Source of the DNA: an uncultured Odoribacter sp.
Lineage (GTDB): Bacteria; Bacteroidota; Bacteroidia; Bacteroidales; Marinifilaceae
Assembly: GCA_910578105.1 (NCBI GenBank)
Contig: CAJTPD010000004.1
Coordinates: 82,933-146,932, forward strand
Length of the DNA stretch: 64,000 nucleotides
Direction of reading: 5' to 3'
Below, one piece after another: positions 26,598-35,880 of the stretch (position 1 is the stretch's first letter; each line of letters opens with the position of its first letter). Under the pieces are notes generated by a model. The model worked only from the letters and a program-made list of their open reading frames with translations. It searched no databases and was not told the DNA's origin. The translations under genes and the position numbers were made by a program.

Positions 26598-26981
26598 ATG
26601 GCTAATGAAGATTTTGATGCAGATGCAGCTACTGACACGCAAGAGCAGGAGAGACCGGGGGAATTCAGGACGGGTGCTTCTGTGAAAAGTGTACTGGAAG
26701 GTAGTCTGCTGGCAGAGAAGTTACGTCGGAACATTTGGTTTGTACTTTTTGCCACGTTGTTGGGAATCTTATACATCACTAACGGATACTCGACAGAGAA
26801 GCTTCATCGGGAGAAGATTGCTTTGGAGAAGGAGGTAAAGGACCTGAGATTTGAATCGATAACCAAAGCTGCCGATCTGATGTTTATCCGTAAACAATCC
26901 GAGGTTATTAAACGAATAAAAGCCGAAGGATTAAATTTAGAAGAAAGTAAAGAACCACCGGTAAAATTGTACAGGAAATAA
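26598..26981 (+). CDS. ftsL: FtsL-like division protein
   Basis: 127 residues from ATG 26598; a TTG at 26589 is in frame but less likely. An acidic cytoplasmic head (to about residue 50) is followed by one membrane helix (NIWFVLFATLLGILYITNGY, about 48-67) and a periplasmic coiled coil (LHREKIALEKEVKDLRFES). The sequence is weakly conserved, as usual for FtsL. Its topology and position between rsmH and ftsI support the role of a structural partner in the FtsQLB divisome complex. Confidence 0.82.
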   Translation: MANEDFDADAATDTQEQERPGEFRTGASVKSVLEGSLLAEKLRRNIWFVLFATLLGILYITNGYSTEKLHREKIALEKEVKDLRFESITKAADLMFIRKQSEVIKRIKAEGLNLEESKEPPVKLYRK

Positions 26982-26982
26982 T

Positions 26983-29088
26983 ATGGCAATACAGGATGAC
27001 ATAACATGGCGGACAGTAATTGTGTATGCTGTTATTGTTTTGTTTGGTTGTCTTATTGTGGGCAAAGCTGTGGTGGTCATGACGGTAGAAGGGAAAAAAT
27101 GGAGGAGTAAAGCTGCGGCAAGCGAGCCTGCACGTCCTGTTGTTATTCCGCCTAACCGGGGGGATATTTGTGCGGATGACGGACGTATTTTAGCCACTTC
27201 CGTCCCTTTTTATGAGTTGCGTTTTGATCCGCTGGCCGTGAAGAATAAAATATTTCAGGAACAGATAGATAGTCTGGCTTACCGGCTTTCCGCTTTTTTC
27301 CGGGATGGTAGTAAAGAGTTTTATAAAAATAAGTTGGTCAGTGCGCGGAAAGGGAAACATCCGAATCGTTATTTGCTTTTGAACCGGGAAAAAGTCAATC
27401 ATACAGAATTGAAATGTATCCGTGAATTTCCGATTTTCCGGTTGGGAAAAAATAAAGGAGGTTTTCAGGCGGTTGTTTATAATAAACGCATTCAGCCTCA
27501 TAAGAATCTGGCTGTTCGTACCATAGGTTATTTGAATGAATCAAAAGACGGAGTATTGGAGGGACGGGTTGGGCTGGAAGCTGCTTTTGAGAGTGAATTG
27601 AAAGGTGAAAATGGTTGGGGGATAAAAAGGATGATGTCCGGTACGTGGATGGTGCTGACAGAAAAAGAACCTGTTGACGGACATGATGTTATTACTACCA
27701 TTGATGTGGATTATCAGGATATTGTCCAGCATGCTCTGAAAAAACAGTTGGAAAAAAGCGAGGCTACTCATGGAACGGCTATTTTGATGGAAGTAAAGAC
27801 CGGTGATATAAAAGCGATTGCTAATCTGGCCAGGGATAAGAATGGGGAATATGTAGAAAACCAGAATTTTGCTATTAATGGTGCAGGGGAGCCCGGTTCT
27901 GTCATAAAGGCTGCGTCAATGATTGCTTTATTGGAAGACGGGTATGTCACTCCGCAGGATACGATAGATTTAGGGACAACGGGGGTATACAAATTTTATG
28001 ACCGTGAGATGAGGGAATCACATGGTGGATTGGGGAAAGTGACTGTTACTCAGATGTTGGAAAAGTCTGCTAACGGAATTTCCAGATTGGTATTTGAGCA
28101 TTATAAGGAACATCCGGAGAAGTTTGTAAATCGCTGGTATGCGATGGGATTAGATAAAAAAGCGGGTATTTGTTTGCCGGGAGAGGCGGTTCCTTATATT
28201 AAATATCCGAAAGATAAAACCTGGACCGGGATTACCTTACCTTGGATGAGTATCGGGTATGAATTGAAAATTACGCCGTTGCAGCTTTTGGCATTTTACA
28301 ATGCGATTGCAAATGACGGACAACGGATGCGTCCGCGTCTGGTGAAAGAAATCCGTAACCGGGGAGAAGTCATAAAGTCTTTTGAGCCGGAAGAAATTGG
28401 CGGGAGAATATGCAGCCGGAAAACGTTGAATGAAGTCAGGGAGATGTTGGAATGTGTTGTAAAGAACGGTACTGCCCGAAATATTTACACTTCGAAATAC
28501 CGCATTGCCGGAAAGACAGGTACAGCCCGGCTGACAAACAATTCCGGGGGGTACGGAGGCGGTTGCTACCGGGCCAGTTTCGTCGGATATTTTCCGGCAG
28601 AACAGCCGTTGTATTCTTGTGTTATTGTTATTGATAATCCTTCCAACGGGTATTATGCGACTACTGTATCGGCTCCTGTATTTCGTGAGATAGCTGATAA
28701 AGTGTATTCTATGGCTTATGTTCAGCATGGAAAGTCTGAGTATGAAACCGACCGCTCTTTGCCGGTATGTAAAGACGGCTTAAAGCGTGATTTTATGACT
28801 GTTTTTAATGGCCTGAATATGAAATTGGATGGTTTATGTGATGTCCGGGAAACGGATTGGGTTATTACAGCAAGTAATGAAGCGGAAAATGTGGTGGTAA
28901 AACCCAGGCGTATTAATTATTCAGTTGTACCCAATGTCCGGGGGATGGGACTGAGGGATGCGTTGTATGTGTTGGAAAATTCCGGATTGAAGGTAGAGGC
29001 TTCGGGTACCGGGATGGTGCAAAAACAGTCTGTCCGGGCTGGAAGCGAAGTATCCCGGGGAACTTTTGTACAAATAGAGTTAAGATAA
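26983..29088 (+). CDS. ftsI: Division transpeptidase FtsI (PBP3-type) with C-terminal PASTA domain
   Basis: 701 residues. It crosslinks septal peptidoglycan. A single N-terminal membrane helix (VYAVIVLFGCLIVGKAVVVM) is followed by the dimerisation domain (RPVVIPPNRGDI) and the transpeptidase domain. The three active-site motifs are SVIK (in GEPGSVIKAASM), SAN and KTG (AGKTGTARL). A PASTA domain at about 645-700 (VPNVRGMGLRDALYVLENSG) closes the protein, a feature common in Bacteroidetes. It starts 1 nt after the ftsL stop. Confidence 0.95.
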   Translation: MAIQDDITWRTVIVYAVIVLFGCLIVGKAVVVMTVEGKKWRSKAAASEPARPVVIPPNRGDICADDGRILATSVPFYELRFDPLAVKNKIFQEQIDSLAYRLSAFFRDGSKEFYKNKLVSARKGKHPNRYLLLNREKVNHTELKCIREFPIFRLGKNKGGFQAVVYNKRIQPHKNLAVRTIGYLNESKDGVLEGRVGLEAAFESELKGENGWGIKRMMSGTWMVLTEKEPVDGHDVITTIDVDYQDIVQHALKKQLEKSEATHGTAILMEVKTGDIKAIANLARDKNGEYVENQNFAINGAGEPGSVIKAASMIALLEDGYVTPQDTIDLGTTGVYKFYDREMRESHGGLGKVTVTQMLEKSANGISRLVFEHYKEHPEKFVNRWYAMGLDKKAGICLPGEAVPYIKYPKDKTWTGITLPWMSIGYELKITPLQLLAFYNAIANDGQRMRPRLVKEIRNRGEVIKSFEPEEIGGRICSRKTLNEVREMLECVVKNGTARNIYTSKYRIAGKTGTARLTNNSGGYGGGCYRASFVGYFPAEQPLYSCVIVIDNPSNGYYATTVSAPVFREIADKVYSMAYVQHGKSEYETDRSLPVCKDGLKRDFMTVFNGLNMKLDGLCDVRETDWVITASNEAENVVVKPRRINYSVVPNVRGMGLRDALYVLENSGLKVEASGTGMVQKQSVRAGSEVSRGTFVQIELR

Positions 29089-29096
29089 AATATATC

Positions 29097-30569
29097 ATGT
29101 CGGATAGCAGGAAAATGAAATCATTAAAAGAATTATTGACCGGGGTAAACACGAAAAAAGTGTACGGAAACATTGAAGTCAATGTGGAAAGGGTACATTT
29201 TGATTCGCGTAAGATAGAGAAAGGAGATTTGTTTGTTGCTCAGCGTGGTGTTCATGCTGATGGCCATGCTTTTATAGAAAAAGCAGTGTCGATGGGGGCA
29301 GGGGTGATTGTTTGCGAAGAGTTGCCTGTTCATTTGGATGAAAATGTTACTTATGTTGTGGTGGCTGATTCTTCGTTTGCGTTGGGGATGATTGCATCGA
29401 ATTATTATGGAAATCCTTCCCGATTGCTGAAACTTGTGGGGGTGACCGGTACTAACGGAAAGACGACAACCGCAACATTGTTGTATGAATTGGCGCGTTT
29501 GGCCGGACATAAAGCGGGGTTATTGTCTACGGTTTGCAATTATATCGGTGAGGAGAAATTGCCGGCTACTCATACCACACCAGATGCTCTGGCCATTCAT
29601 GCATATATCCGCCGGATGGCAGATGCCGGTTGTGAATATTGTTTTATGGAGGTGAGTTCACATGCTATTCATCAACAAAGAATTGCAGGTCTGGATTTTG
29701 ACGGAGCGGTTTTTTCGAACATAACACACGATCATCTGGATTATCACAAGACTTTCAGGGCTTATATTGAAGCGAAAAAGGCATTTTTTGATGGTTTGCC
29801 TGTATGTGCTTTTGCACTGACAAATGCAGATGATAAAAACGGATTGGTCATGCTTCAGAATACAAAGGCACATAAGTTTACTTATTCATGCCGTACAATG
29901 GCTGATTTTAATTGTAAAATTGTTGAAAAGCAACTGGACGGAACATTACTGCAACTGGACGGAACAGAGGTCTGGACCAAATTTACCGGTGATTTTAATG
30001 CTTACAATATTCTTGCTGTATATGCGTCGGCTTGTTTGTTGGGGTTTGACAGAGATGACGTTCTGGGTTATATCAGTCGCCTGATTCCTGTTTCCGGACG
30101 TTTTGAAACGATTATTTCGCCTTCCGGAATTATGGCTGTTGTTGATTATGCCCATACACCGGATGCAGTGGAGAATGTGCTTTCCACAATTCGGGGACTG
30201 GTCCGGAAAAATAATATTGTCATTACGGTGGTCGGTGCCGGCGGAGACCGGGATAAGACAAAGCGGCCGGAAATGGCGGAGGCAGCCTGTCGTTACAGCG
30301 ACCGGGTTATACTGACTTCTGACAATCCGCGTAGTGAGGAGCCGGAGGCTATTATCCGGGATATGTGGGCAGGTGTTCAGGCGGAGTATCAAAACAAGGT
30401 TTGTTCTATTACCGACCGTAGAGAGGCTATTCAAAAAGCGATTACCATGGCTTCTTCCGGGGATATTATTTTGGTTGCAGGGAAAGGACATGAAGATTAT
30501 CAGGAAATTAAAGGAGTGAAACATCATTTTGATGATAAGGAAGTGGTTCGCGAGTTTTTTGGTTTGTAA
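29097..30569 (+). CDS. murE: UDP-MurNAc-tripeptide synthetase MurE
   Basis: 490 residues; cytoplasmic ligase that adds the third amino acid of the stem peptide. The ATP loop is GVTGTNGKTTTATLLYEL and the substrate segment TTPDALAIHAYI. The motif DNPR (in TSDNPRSEEPEAI) marks meso-diaminopimelate specificity in this family. An ATG at 29115 (MKSLKELL) is an alternative start. It begins 8 nt after ftsI. Confidence 0.96.
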   Translation: MSDSRKMKSLKELLTGVNTKKVYGNIEVNVERVHFDSRKIEKGDLFVAQRGVHADGHAFIEKAVSMGAGVIVCEELPVHLDENVTYVVVADSSFALGMIASNYYGNPSRLLKLVGVTGTNGKTTTATLLYELARLAGHKAGLLSTVCNYIGEEKLPATHTTPDALAIHAYIRRMADAGCEYCFMEVSSHAIHQQRIAGLDFDGAVFSNITHDHLDYHKTFRAYIEAKKAFFDGLPVCAFALTNADDKNGLVMLQNTKAHKFTYSCRTMADFNCKIVEKQLDGTLLQLDGTEVWTKFTGDFNAYNILAVYASACLLGFDRDDVLGYISRLIPVSGRFETIISPSGIMAVVDYAHTPDAVENVLSTIRGLVRKNNIVITVVGAGGDRDKTKRPEMAEAACRYSDRVILTSDNPRSEEPEAIIRDMWAGVQAEYQNKVCSITDRREAIQKAITMASSGDIILVAGKGHEDYQEIKGVKHHFDDKEVVREFFGL

Positions 30570-30595
30570 TAAAAATAATTGAAATTGTATAGGCT

Positions 30596-31846
30596 ATGTT
30601 TTTCCATTTATTTCAGTATTTAGAGGAGCTTAATTTTCCGGGTGCCGGAATTTTTCAATATATTACTTTCCGTTCGGCTTGTGCTATTATTTTATCTTTG
30701 GTCATAGCAACAGTCGGAGGAAAAAAGATTATCCGGATGTTGCAACGACAGCAAATCGGAGAAGAAATCCGGGATTTGGGATTGGCCGGACAGATGGAGA
30801 AAAAAGGAACTCCCACAATGGGGGGTGTCATTATTTTACTGGCAATTTTAGTACCTGTATTGTTGTTTGCCCGTCTGGATAATATTTATACCCAGTTGAT
30901 GCTGATATCTACGGTATGGTTGGGAATTATCGGATTTGCAGATGATTATATCAAAGTTTTCCGCAAGCACAAGGAGGGATTAAAAGGCCGTTTTAAGGTA
31001 ATTGGTCAGGTCGGTTTGGGATTAATTGTCGGTTTGACTCTTTATATGAGTGATGATGCCGTGATTCGTGAAAAAGCCGGATTGATGGATGTGGGGGTGA
31101 CTACCAGTACGATTGATGAAGGTTTTTCACAGGAAGGGAGAATGCAGGTGCTGACGAAAGATATAAAATCGACTAAGACTACGATTCCGTTTTTTAAAGA
31201 TAATGAATTCGATTATGCTTGGTTTACTTCGTGGGCAGGAAAGTATTCGGAAGGATTAGGTTGGATTTTATTTGTGATTATTACCATTTTTATCATTACA
31301 GCAGTGTCTAATGGAGCCAATCTTACGGATGGATTAGATGGTTTGGCAACGGGGACTTCGGCAATTATAGGAGCCACGCTGGGTATTTTGGCATACGTTT
31401 CGGGGAATATGGTTTATGCTGATTATCTGAATATAATGTATATTCCTCATTCCGGAGAATTGGTTGTGTATATATCGGCTTTTATCGGCGCAACCATAGG
31501 TTTTCTTTGGTATAATTCCTATCCGGCGCAAGTTTTTATGGGGGATACGGGAAGTCTGGCGTTGGGTGGAATTATTGCTGTTTTCGCCATTATTATTCAT
31601 AAGGAGTTACTGATTCCTGCTTTGTGTGGCATATTTTTAATGGAAAATTTGTCGGTAGTGATGCAGGTGAGTTATTTTAAATATACTAAACAGAAATACG
31701 GAGAAGGCCAGCGTATATTTCTGATGGCACCTTTGCATCATCATTTTCAGAAGAAGGGAATTCCTGAACCGAAAATAGTAACCCGTTTTTGGATTATAGG
31801 GATTATTCTGGCGGTATTGACTATAGTGACACTGAAAATGAGATAA
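30596..31846 (+). CDS. mraY: Phospho-MurNAc-pentapeptide transferase MraY
   Basis: 416 residues with about ten membrane helices. It transfers phospho-MurNAc-pentapeptide to undecaprenyl phosphate to make lipid I. Signature segments are KKGTPTMGGVIILLAI, IIGFADDYIKVFRKHKEGL and NGANLTDGLDGLATG, and the catalytic His-rich loop APLHHHFQKKG is intact. An extra segment of about 60 residues around 150-210 makes it longer than the E. coli protein, which is normal in Bacteroidetes. Confidence 0.97.
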   Translation: MFFHLFQYLEELNFPGAGIFQYITFRSACAIILSLVIATVGGKKIIRMLQRQQIGEEIRDLGLAGQMEKKGTPTMGGVIILLAILVPVLLFARLDNIYTQLMLISTVWLGIIGFADDYIKVFRKHKEGLKGRFKVIGQVGLGLIVGLTLYMSDDAVIREKAGLMDVGVTTSTIDEGFSQEGRMQVLTKDIKSTKTTIPFFKDNEFDYAWFTSWAGKYSEGLGWILFVIITIFIITAVSNGANLTDGLDGLATGTSAIIGATLGILAYVSGNMVYADYLNIMYIPHSGELVVYISAFIGATIGFLWYNSYPAQVFMGDTGSLALGGIIAVFAIIIHKELLIPALCGIFLMENLSVVMQVSYFKYTKQKYGEGQRIFLMAPLHHHFQKKGIPEPKIVTRFWIIGIILAVLTIVTLKMR

Positions 31847-31861
31847 ATAATTTTGTTTGAT

Positions 31862-33199
31862 ATGAAACTGGTTGTTTTAGGGGGGGGTGAAAGTGGCATC
31901 GGAGCTGCTTTGTTAGGAAAAAAATTAGGGTATGAGGTGTTTTTGTCGGATAAAGGTGATTTATCGGAAAACTATCGGGAGATATTGGTAAAGCAAGGAT
32001 TGCAATTTGAAGAGGGGCAGCATACAGAAGAACGGATTTTTGCAGCAGATTTGGTTGTGAAAAGTCCCGGAATACCGGAAACTGTGCCGATGATTGTCAG
32101 ATTGCGGGAACAAGGTATAGAGGTAATTTCTGAGATTGAGTTTGCCGGAAGACATACTGCCGCTAAATTTGTGTGTATTACTGGTAGCAATGGGAAAACG
32201 ACAACGACTTTATTGGTTCATCACATATTCACCCATGCCGGAGTAGATGTCGGTTTGGCCGGAAATGTAGGCAAGAGTCTTGCGGCTCAGGTGGCGGAGG
32301 AAGCCTATCCGTTGTATGTGGTGGAACTGTCCAGTTTTCAGTTGGACGGAATGTTCCATTTCCGTGCAGATATTGGAATTTTAACCAATATTACTCCGGA
32401 CCATCTGGATCGTTATGGGCATAAATTTGAAAATTATATAGATTCGAAATTCCGGATATTGAATAATATGGGTCCGGAAGACTTGTTTATATACGGAGAG
32501 GACAGTGAGGCTGTGCGGCAAAAGCTGTCTGCATTGAAAGTTGTACCTGAAATGGCGGGGTTTACTTATGAGGAAAAAGAACAGAATAAAACAGTCGGAG
32601 CATGGATGGAAGGTGAGATGATTGTGGCCTGTTTTGGGGGACGAGAATTCCGGATTAACCGGAATGAGGTCAGTATAAAGGGGCGGCATAATGTTTATAA
32701 TGCGATGGCTGCTATATTGGCTTGTATGCGGTGGGGGCTTGGTCCTGATGCCATTGCTTCCGGTTTGCGTACTTTTCCTCAGGTAGAGCATCGTTTGGAA
32801 ACGGTACGGATAAAGGATGGAGTTACTTATGTCAATGATTCGAAGGCAACCAATGTGGATTCTGCCTGGTATGCGCTGGATAGTATGACCACACCGGTTG
32901 TATGGATTGCCGGGGGAACGGATAAGGGGAATGATTATAGTGTATTGTTTGAATTGGTTCGCCGGAAAGTGAAAGTGTTGATTTGTATGGGACTGGATAA
33001 TAAAAAACTGGTAAGTAGCTTTTCGCCGTTTTGTAAAGTGGTGGATACAGATAATTTGTCTGATGCAATATCGGCAGCCCGGAAGTATGCGGTAAGCGGT
33101 GATACCGTATTGCTTTCGCCTTGTTGTGCCAGTTTTGATTTGTTTAAAAATTATGAAAACCGGGGCGAATTGTTTAAGGAAGCAGTGAGAAAATTATAG
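31862..33199 (+). CDS. murD: UDP-MurNAc-L-alanine:D-glutamate ligase MurD
   Basis: 445 residues from ATG 31862; a TTG nine bases earlier is in frame but gives an unlikely start. The N-terminal Rossmann fold begins VVLGGGESGIGAALLGKKLG. The ATP loop is CITGSNGKTTTTLLVHHIF, followed by the NITPDHLDRYG and WYALDSM regions of Mur ligases. It adds D-glutamate to UDP-MurNAc-L-Ala. It lies 15 nt after mraY. Confidence 0.96.
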   Translation: MKLVVLGGGESGIGAALLGKKLGYEVFLSDKGDLSENYREILVKQGLQFEEGQHTEERIFAADLVVKSPGIPETVPMIVRLREQGIEVISEIEFAGRHTAAKFVCITGSNGKTTTTLLVHHIFTHAGVDVGLAGNVGKSLAAQVAEEAYPLYVVELSSFQLDGMFHFRADIGILTNITPDHLDRYGHKFENYIDSKFRILNNMGPEDLFIYGEDSEAVRQKLSALKVVPEMAGFTYEEKEQNKTVGAWMEGEMIVACFGGREFRINRNEVSIKGRHNVYNAMAAILACMRWGLGPDAIASGLRTFPQVEHRLETVRIKDGVTYVNDSKATNVDSAWYALDSMTTPVVWIAGGTDKGNDYSVLFELVRRKVKVLICMGLDNKKLVSSFSPFCKVVDTDNLSDAISAARKYAVSGDTVLLSPCCASFDLFKNYENRGELFKEAVRKL

Positions 33200-33214
33200 A
33201 TTAACCGGAACGGC

Positions 33215-34711
33215 ATGTTCAATTGGAAAGAAAAAATAACATTTAAGGGGGATAAGATTCTCTGGTATGTCATCATTATGCTGATGATTATTTCGGTGAT
33301 GCTTATCTATTCGTCTACCGGACGGCTGGCTTACAATAAACAGGACGGGAATACGTCGTTTTATCTGATGAAACAGTTGGGGTTGATTGTGGGATGTTTC
33401 GGAGTGTTGTTTGTCATGCAGACTTTTTCGTGGCGTTGGTTGTACAGAAATACGGGATTGTTGCTGCTGATTGCTGCCGGTTTGCTGGTAGTGGCAGCGT
33501 TTGGTGGTGATAATATCAATGGAGCCGGCCGTTGGATAAAGGTCCCTTTTATTGGTATTACTTTTCAGCCTTCTGAGTTTGCTAAAATAGCCATAGTGAT
33601 TTATACGGCCCGGTTATTGTCAGATTATCAGACTGAACGGTGGTGTGATGATGAAGCACTGAAAAAGTTCTGGATGCCGGCGATGGTAATCGGATTGATA
33701 TTTTTGGATAATTTTTCAACTTCGGCTTTGATTACAGTGGTGTGTATGGTCATGTTTATGGTGGGGCGGTTGAGGTGGAAATTACTGGTTAAAACATCGG
33801 GTATTTTGATTGGGCTTTTAACGTTGGTGATTGTATTGGGAATCACCGTTCCGCAAGTGCAGGAATTTGGACGTATCGGCACAATTGTAGGGCGGTTGAC
33901 GGCTTTTGTTGTAAAGGATGACGATAAGGCAAAAGGGGGCGACGGGGAGAAGAGGGATTATCATATGCAATCGGAACATGCCTGTATGGCTATTGCCCAG
34001 GGAGGGTTGCTCGGATGTGGTCCGGGAAACAGTATTCAGCGTAATATGCTTCCGCATGCTTATTCGGACTTTATTTATGCAATTATTATAGAAGAGTATG
34101 GTTTGGGAGGCGGGATTTTTGTGCTTTTGTTGTATGCTGTTATTTTATTCCGGGCGGGAGTAATCGGAAGAAAAAGCATGAAATCCGGGTATTTGAATCC
34201 CCGTGGAGTTCCTGAGGTTTTTCCGACCTTGATGGTGGTGGGGCTTGGATTATCGGTAGTACTTCAGGCATTATTTCACATGGGGGTGAACGTCGGGGCT
34301 TTGCCTGTTACCGGGCAAACTTTGCCTATGGTGAGTTTAGGAGGGACCTCGATGTGGTTTACAAGTGCTACTTTGGGAATCATACTGGGTGTGGCGTATT
34401 CCTTTTCTGCGGAAGGACAGGCAAAACAACAGCGGACGGAGGACAGTAAGTTTGCCGGAAAGCGGAATGGGAGGTCTTACGAACCGACAGAGGAAGTTTT
34501 GGATGAATTGGAGAATGGGGAGTTGGCCGGGGGGGCTGCCAGTTCTTTTTATCCGGGAAGAAGGCGGCGCAGACAACAGGTTCCGGCAGAGGAAGAAATA
34601 GATATTATTGGTGAAAACGGGCTTTCGGATATAGAGGAACAGTTGGAAAGTGAAGAAAGAGAAGCTTTAAAAGAACTGAGGCGGAGAGGCAGGAGGATGG
34701 GAATGGAGTAA
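33215..34711 (+). CDS. ftsW: Septal peptidoglycan glycosyltransferase FtsW with a long charged tail
   Basis: 498 residues. A SEDS-family membrane enzyme of about ten helices that polymerises lipid II at the septum with FtsI. Family motifs are NGAGRWIKVPFIGITFQPSE, the catalytic-Asp-type loop near residues 280-300, and GQTLPMVSLGGTSMW. After the last helix a hydrophilic tail of about 95 residues follows (from about 405), first basic (GRRRRRQQ), then acidic (ESEEREALKEL). Most FtsW proteins end about 20-30 residues after the last helix. Confidence 0.95.
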   Translation: MFNWKEKITFKGDKILWYVIIMLMIISVMLIYSSTGRLAYNKQDGNTSFYLMKQLGLIVGCFGVLFVMQTFSWRWLYRNTGLLLLIAAGLLVVAAFGGDNINGAGRWIKVPFIGITFQPSEFAKIAIVIYTARLLSDYQTERWCDDEALKKFWMPAMVIGLIFLDNFSTSALITVVCMVMFMVGRLRWKLLVKTSGILIGLLTLVIVLGITVPQVQEFGRIGTIVGRLTAFVVKDDDKAKGGDGEKRDYHMQSEHACMAIAQGGLLGCGPGNSIQRNMLPHAYSDFIYAIIIEEYGLGGGIFVLLLYAVILFRAGVIGRKSMKSGYLNPRGVPEVFPTLMVVGLGLSVVLQALFHMGVNVGALPVTGQTLPMVSLGGTSMWFTSATLGIILGVAYSFSAEGQAKQQRTEDSKFAGKRNGRSYEPTEEVLDELENGELAGGAASSFYPGRRRRRQQVPAEEEIDIIGENGLSDIEEQLESEEREALKELRRRGRRMGME

Positions 34712-34738
34712 GATTGATTTTCAGAAATAAAAAAACGC

Positions 34739-34772
34739 TTTGAGTTTATCCATGGATAATTTTGTAATTTTG
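34739..34772 (+). promoter_or_regulatory. Candidate internal promoter with a 12-bp palindrome, before murG
   Basis: TAATTTTG occurs twice back to back, at 34757-34764 and 34765-34772, both full -7 matches. TTTG at 34739-34742 is 22 bp before the second box. A perfect palindrome, TATCCATGGATA (34747-34758), lies between and overlaps the first box. The second box ends 4 nt before the murG ATG, so transcripts would be leaderless or nearly so. Confidence 0.5.
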
Positions 34773-34776
34773 AGAT

Positions 34777-35880
34777 ATGAAACGAGTGATTGTTAGCGGA
34801 GGCGGTACAGGTGGGCATATTTTTCCGGCTTTATCTATAGCCAATGCCTTGAAACGTCTGGAACCGGATATCGAAATTTTGTTTGTAGGTGCTGAAGGGA
34901 AAATGGAGATGGAAAAAGTTCCGGAAGCCGGTTATCGTATTGAAGGTTTGCCGGTCAGGGGATTGCAGCGGCGTTTGACGCTTGAGAATATAAAAGTATT
35001 GATTAATCTTTGGAAGAGTTTGCGGAAAGCCAGAAAGATAGTCCGGGAATTTAAGCCTGATGCAGTTGTTGGTGTGGGGGGATATGCCAGCGGACCAATC
35101 GGACGTGTTGCTGTAAAGTGTGGAATACCTCTGATTTTGCAGGAGCAAAATTCTTATGCCGGTGTTACCAATAAATTGCTTGCCCGGAAAGCATGCTGTA
35201 TTTGTGTCGCATACGACGGCATGGAACGTTTTTTTGATAAACAAAAATTGGTATTTACGGGTAATCCGGTAAGAAAAGACTTATTAAAAGCCAAGGAGGC
35301 CAGAGAGGAGGGGATTGCTTATTATGGTCTGGAACCCGGAAAAAAAACGGTATTGGTTACCGGAGGAAGCCTGGGAGCCGGCACTATAAATAAGGCTGTG
35401 AGAAAGAATATCGGAAAAATCGCCGGTTGGAAAGAGGTGCAGGTGATATGGCAGTGTGGCAGTTATTATTACGAAAATCTGAACCGGGAACTGGAAGGCA
35501 AGTTACCTGAAAATATACGGTTAACAGCATTTCTGAAAAGGATGGACCTGGCTTATGCTTGTGCAGACGTGGTTGTTGCCCGTGCAGGAGCAGGTACAAT
35601 ATCAGAACTTTGTTTGCTGGAGAAGGCTGTCATTCTGATACCTTCCCCAAATGTAGCCGAAGACCATCAGACTAAAAATGCGATGGCCTTGGTGAACAAG
35701 GGTGCTGCCGTTATGCTGAGGGATGCCGATGCGGAAATGGAATTCGGACAAGTGCTGGAGCATGTATTGCAGGATGCTGAATGTTGCGGAGATTTACGGA
35801 AAAATATTGCAGCATTGGCTATTCCGGAATCGGATGAGAAAATTGCGAAGGAAATACTGAATGTGATTAACAGACGTTGA
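34777..35880 (+). CDS. murG: UDP-GlcNAc:lipid I transferase MurG
   Basis: 367 residues; peripheral membrane GT28 glycosyltransferase that makes lipid II. The N-terminal loop SGGGTGGHIFPALSIANAL, the acceptor segment VGVGGYASGPI, and the UDP-GlcNAc site VTGGSLGAGTINKAV with ARAGAGTISELCLLEKAVILIP are all present. The gap after ftsW is 65 nt and holds a possible internal promoter. Its stop codon is followed directly by the murC start. Confidence 0.97.
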   Translation: MKRVIVSGGGTGGHIFPALSIANALKRLEPDIEILFVGAEGKMEMEKVPEAGYRIEGLPVRGLQRRLTLENIKVLINLWKSLRKARKIVREFKPDAVVGVGGYASGPIGRVAVKCGIPLILQEQNSYAGVTNKLLARKACCICVAYDGMERFFDKQKLVFTGNPVRKDLLKAKEAREEGIAYYGLEPGKKTVLVTGGSLGAGTINKAVRKNIGKIAGWKEVQVIWQCGSYYYENLNRELEGKLPENIRLTAFLKRMDLAYACADVVVARAGAGTISELCLLEKAVILIPSPNVAEDHQTKNAMALVNKGAAVMLRDADAEMEFGQVLEHVLQDAECCGDLRKNIAALAIPESDEKIAKEILNVINRR

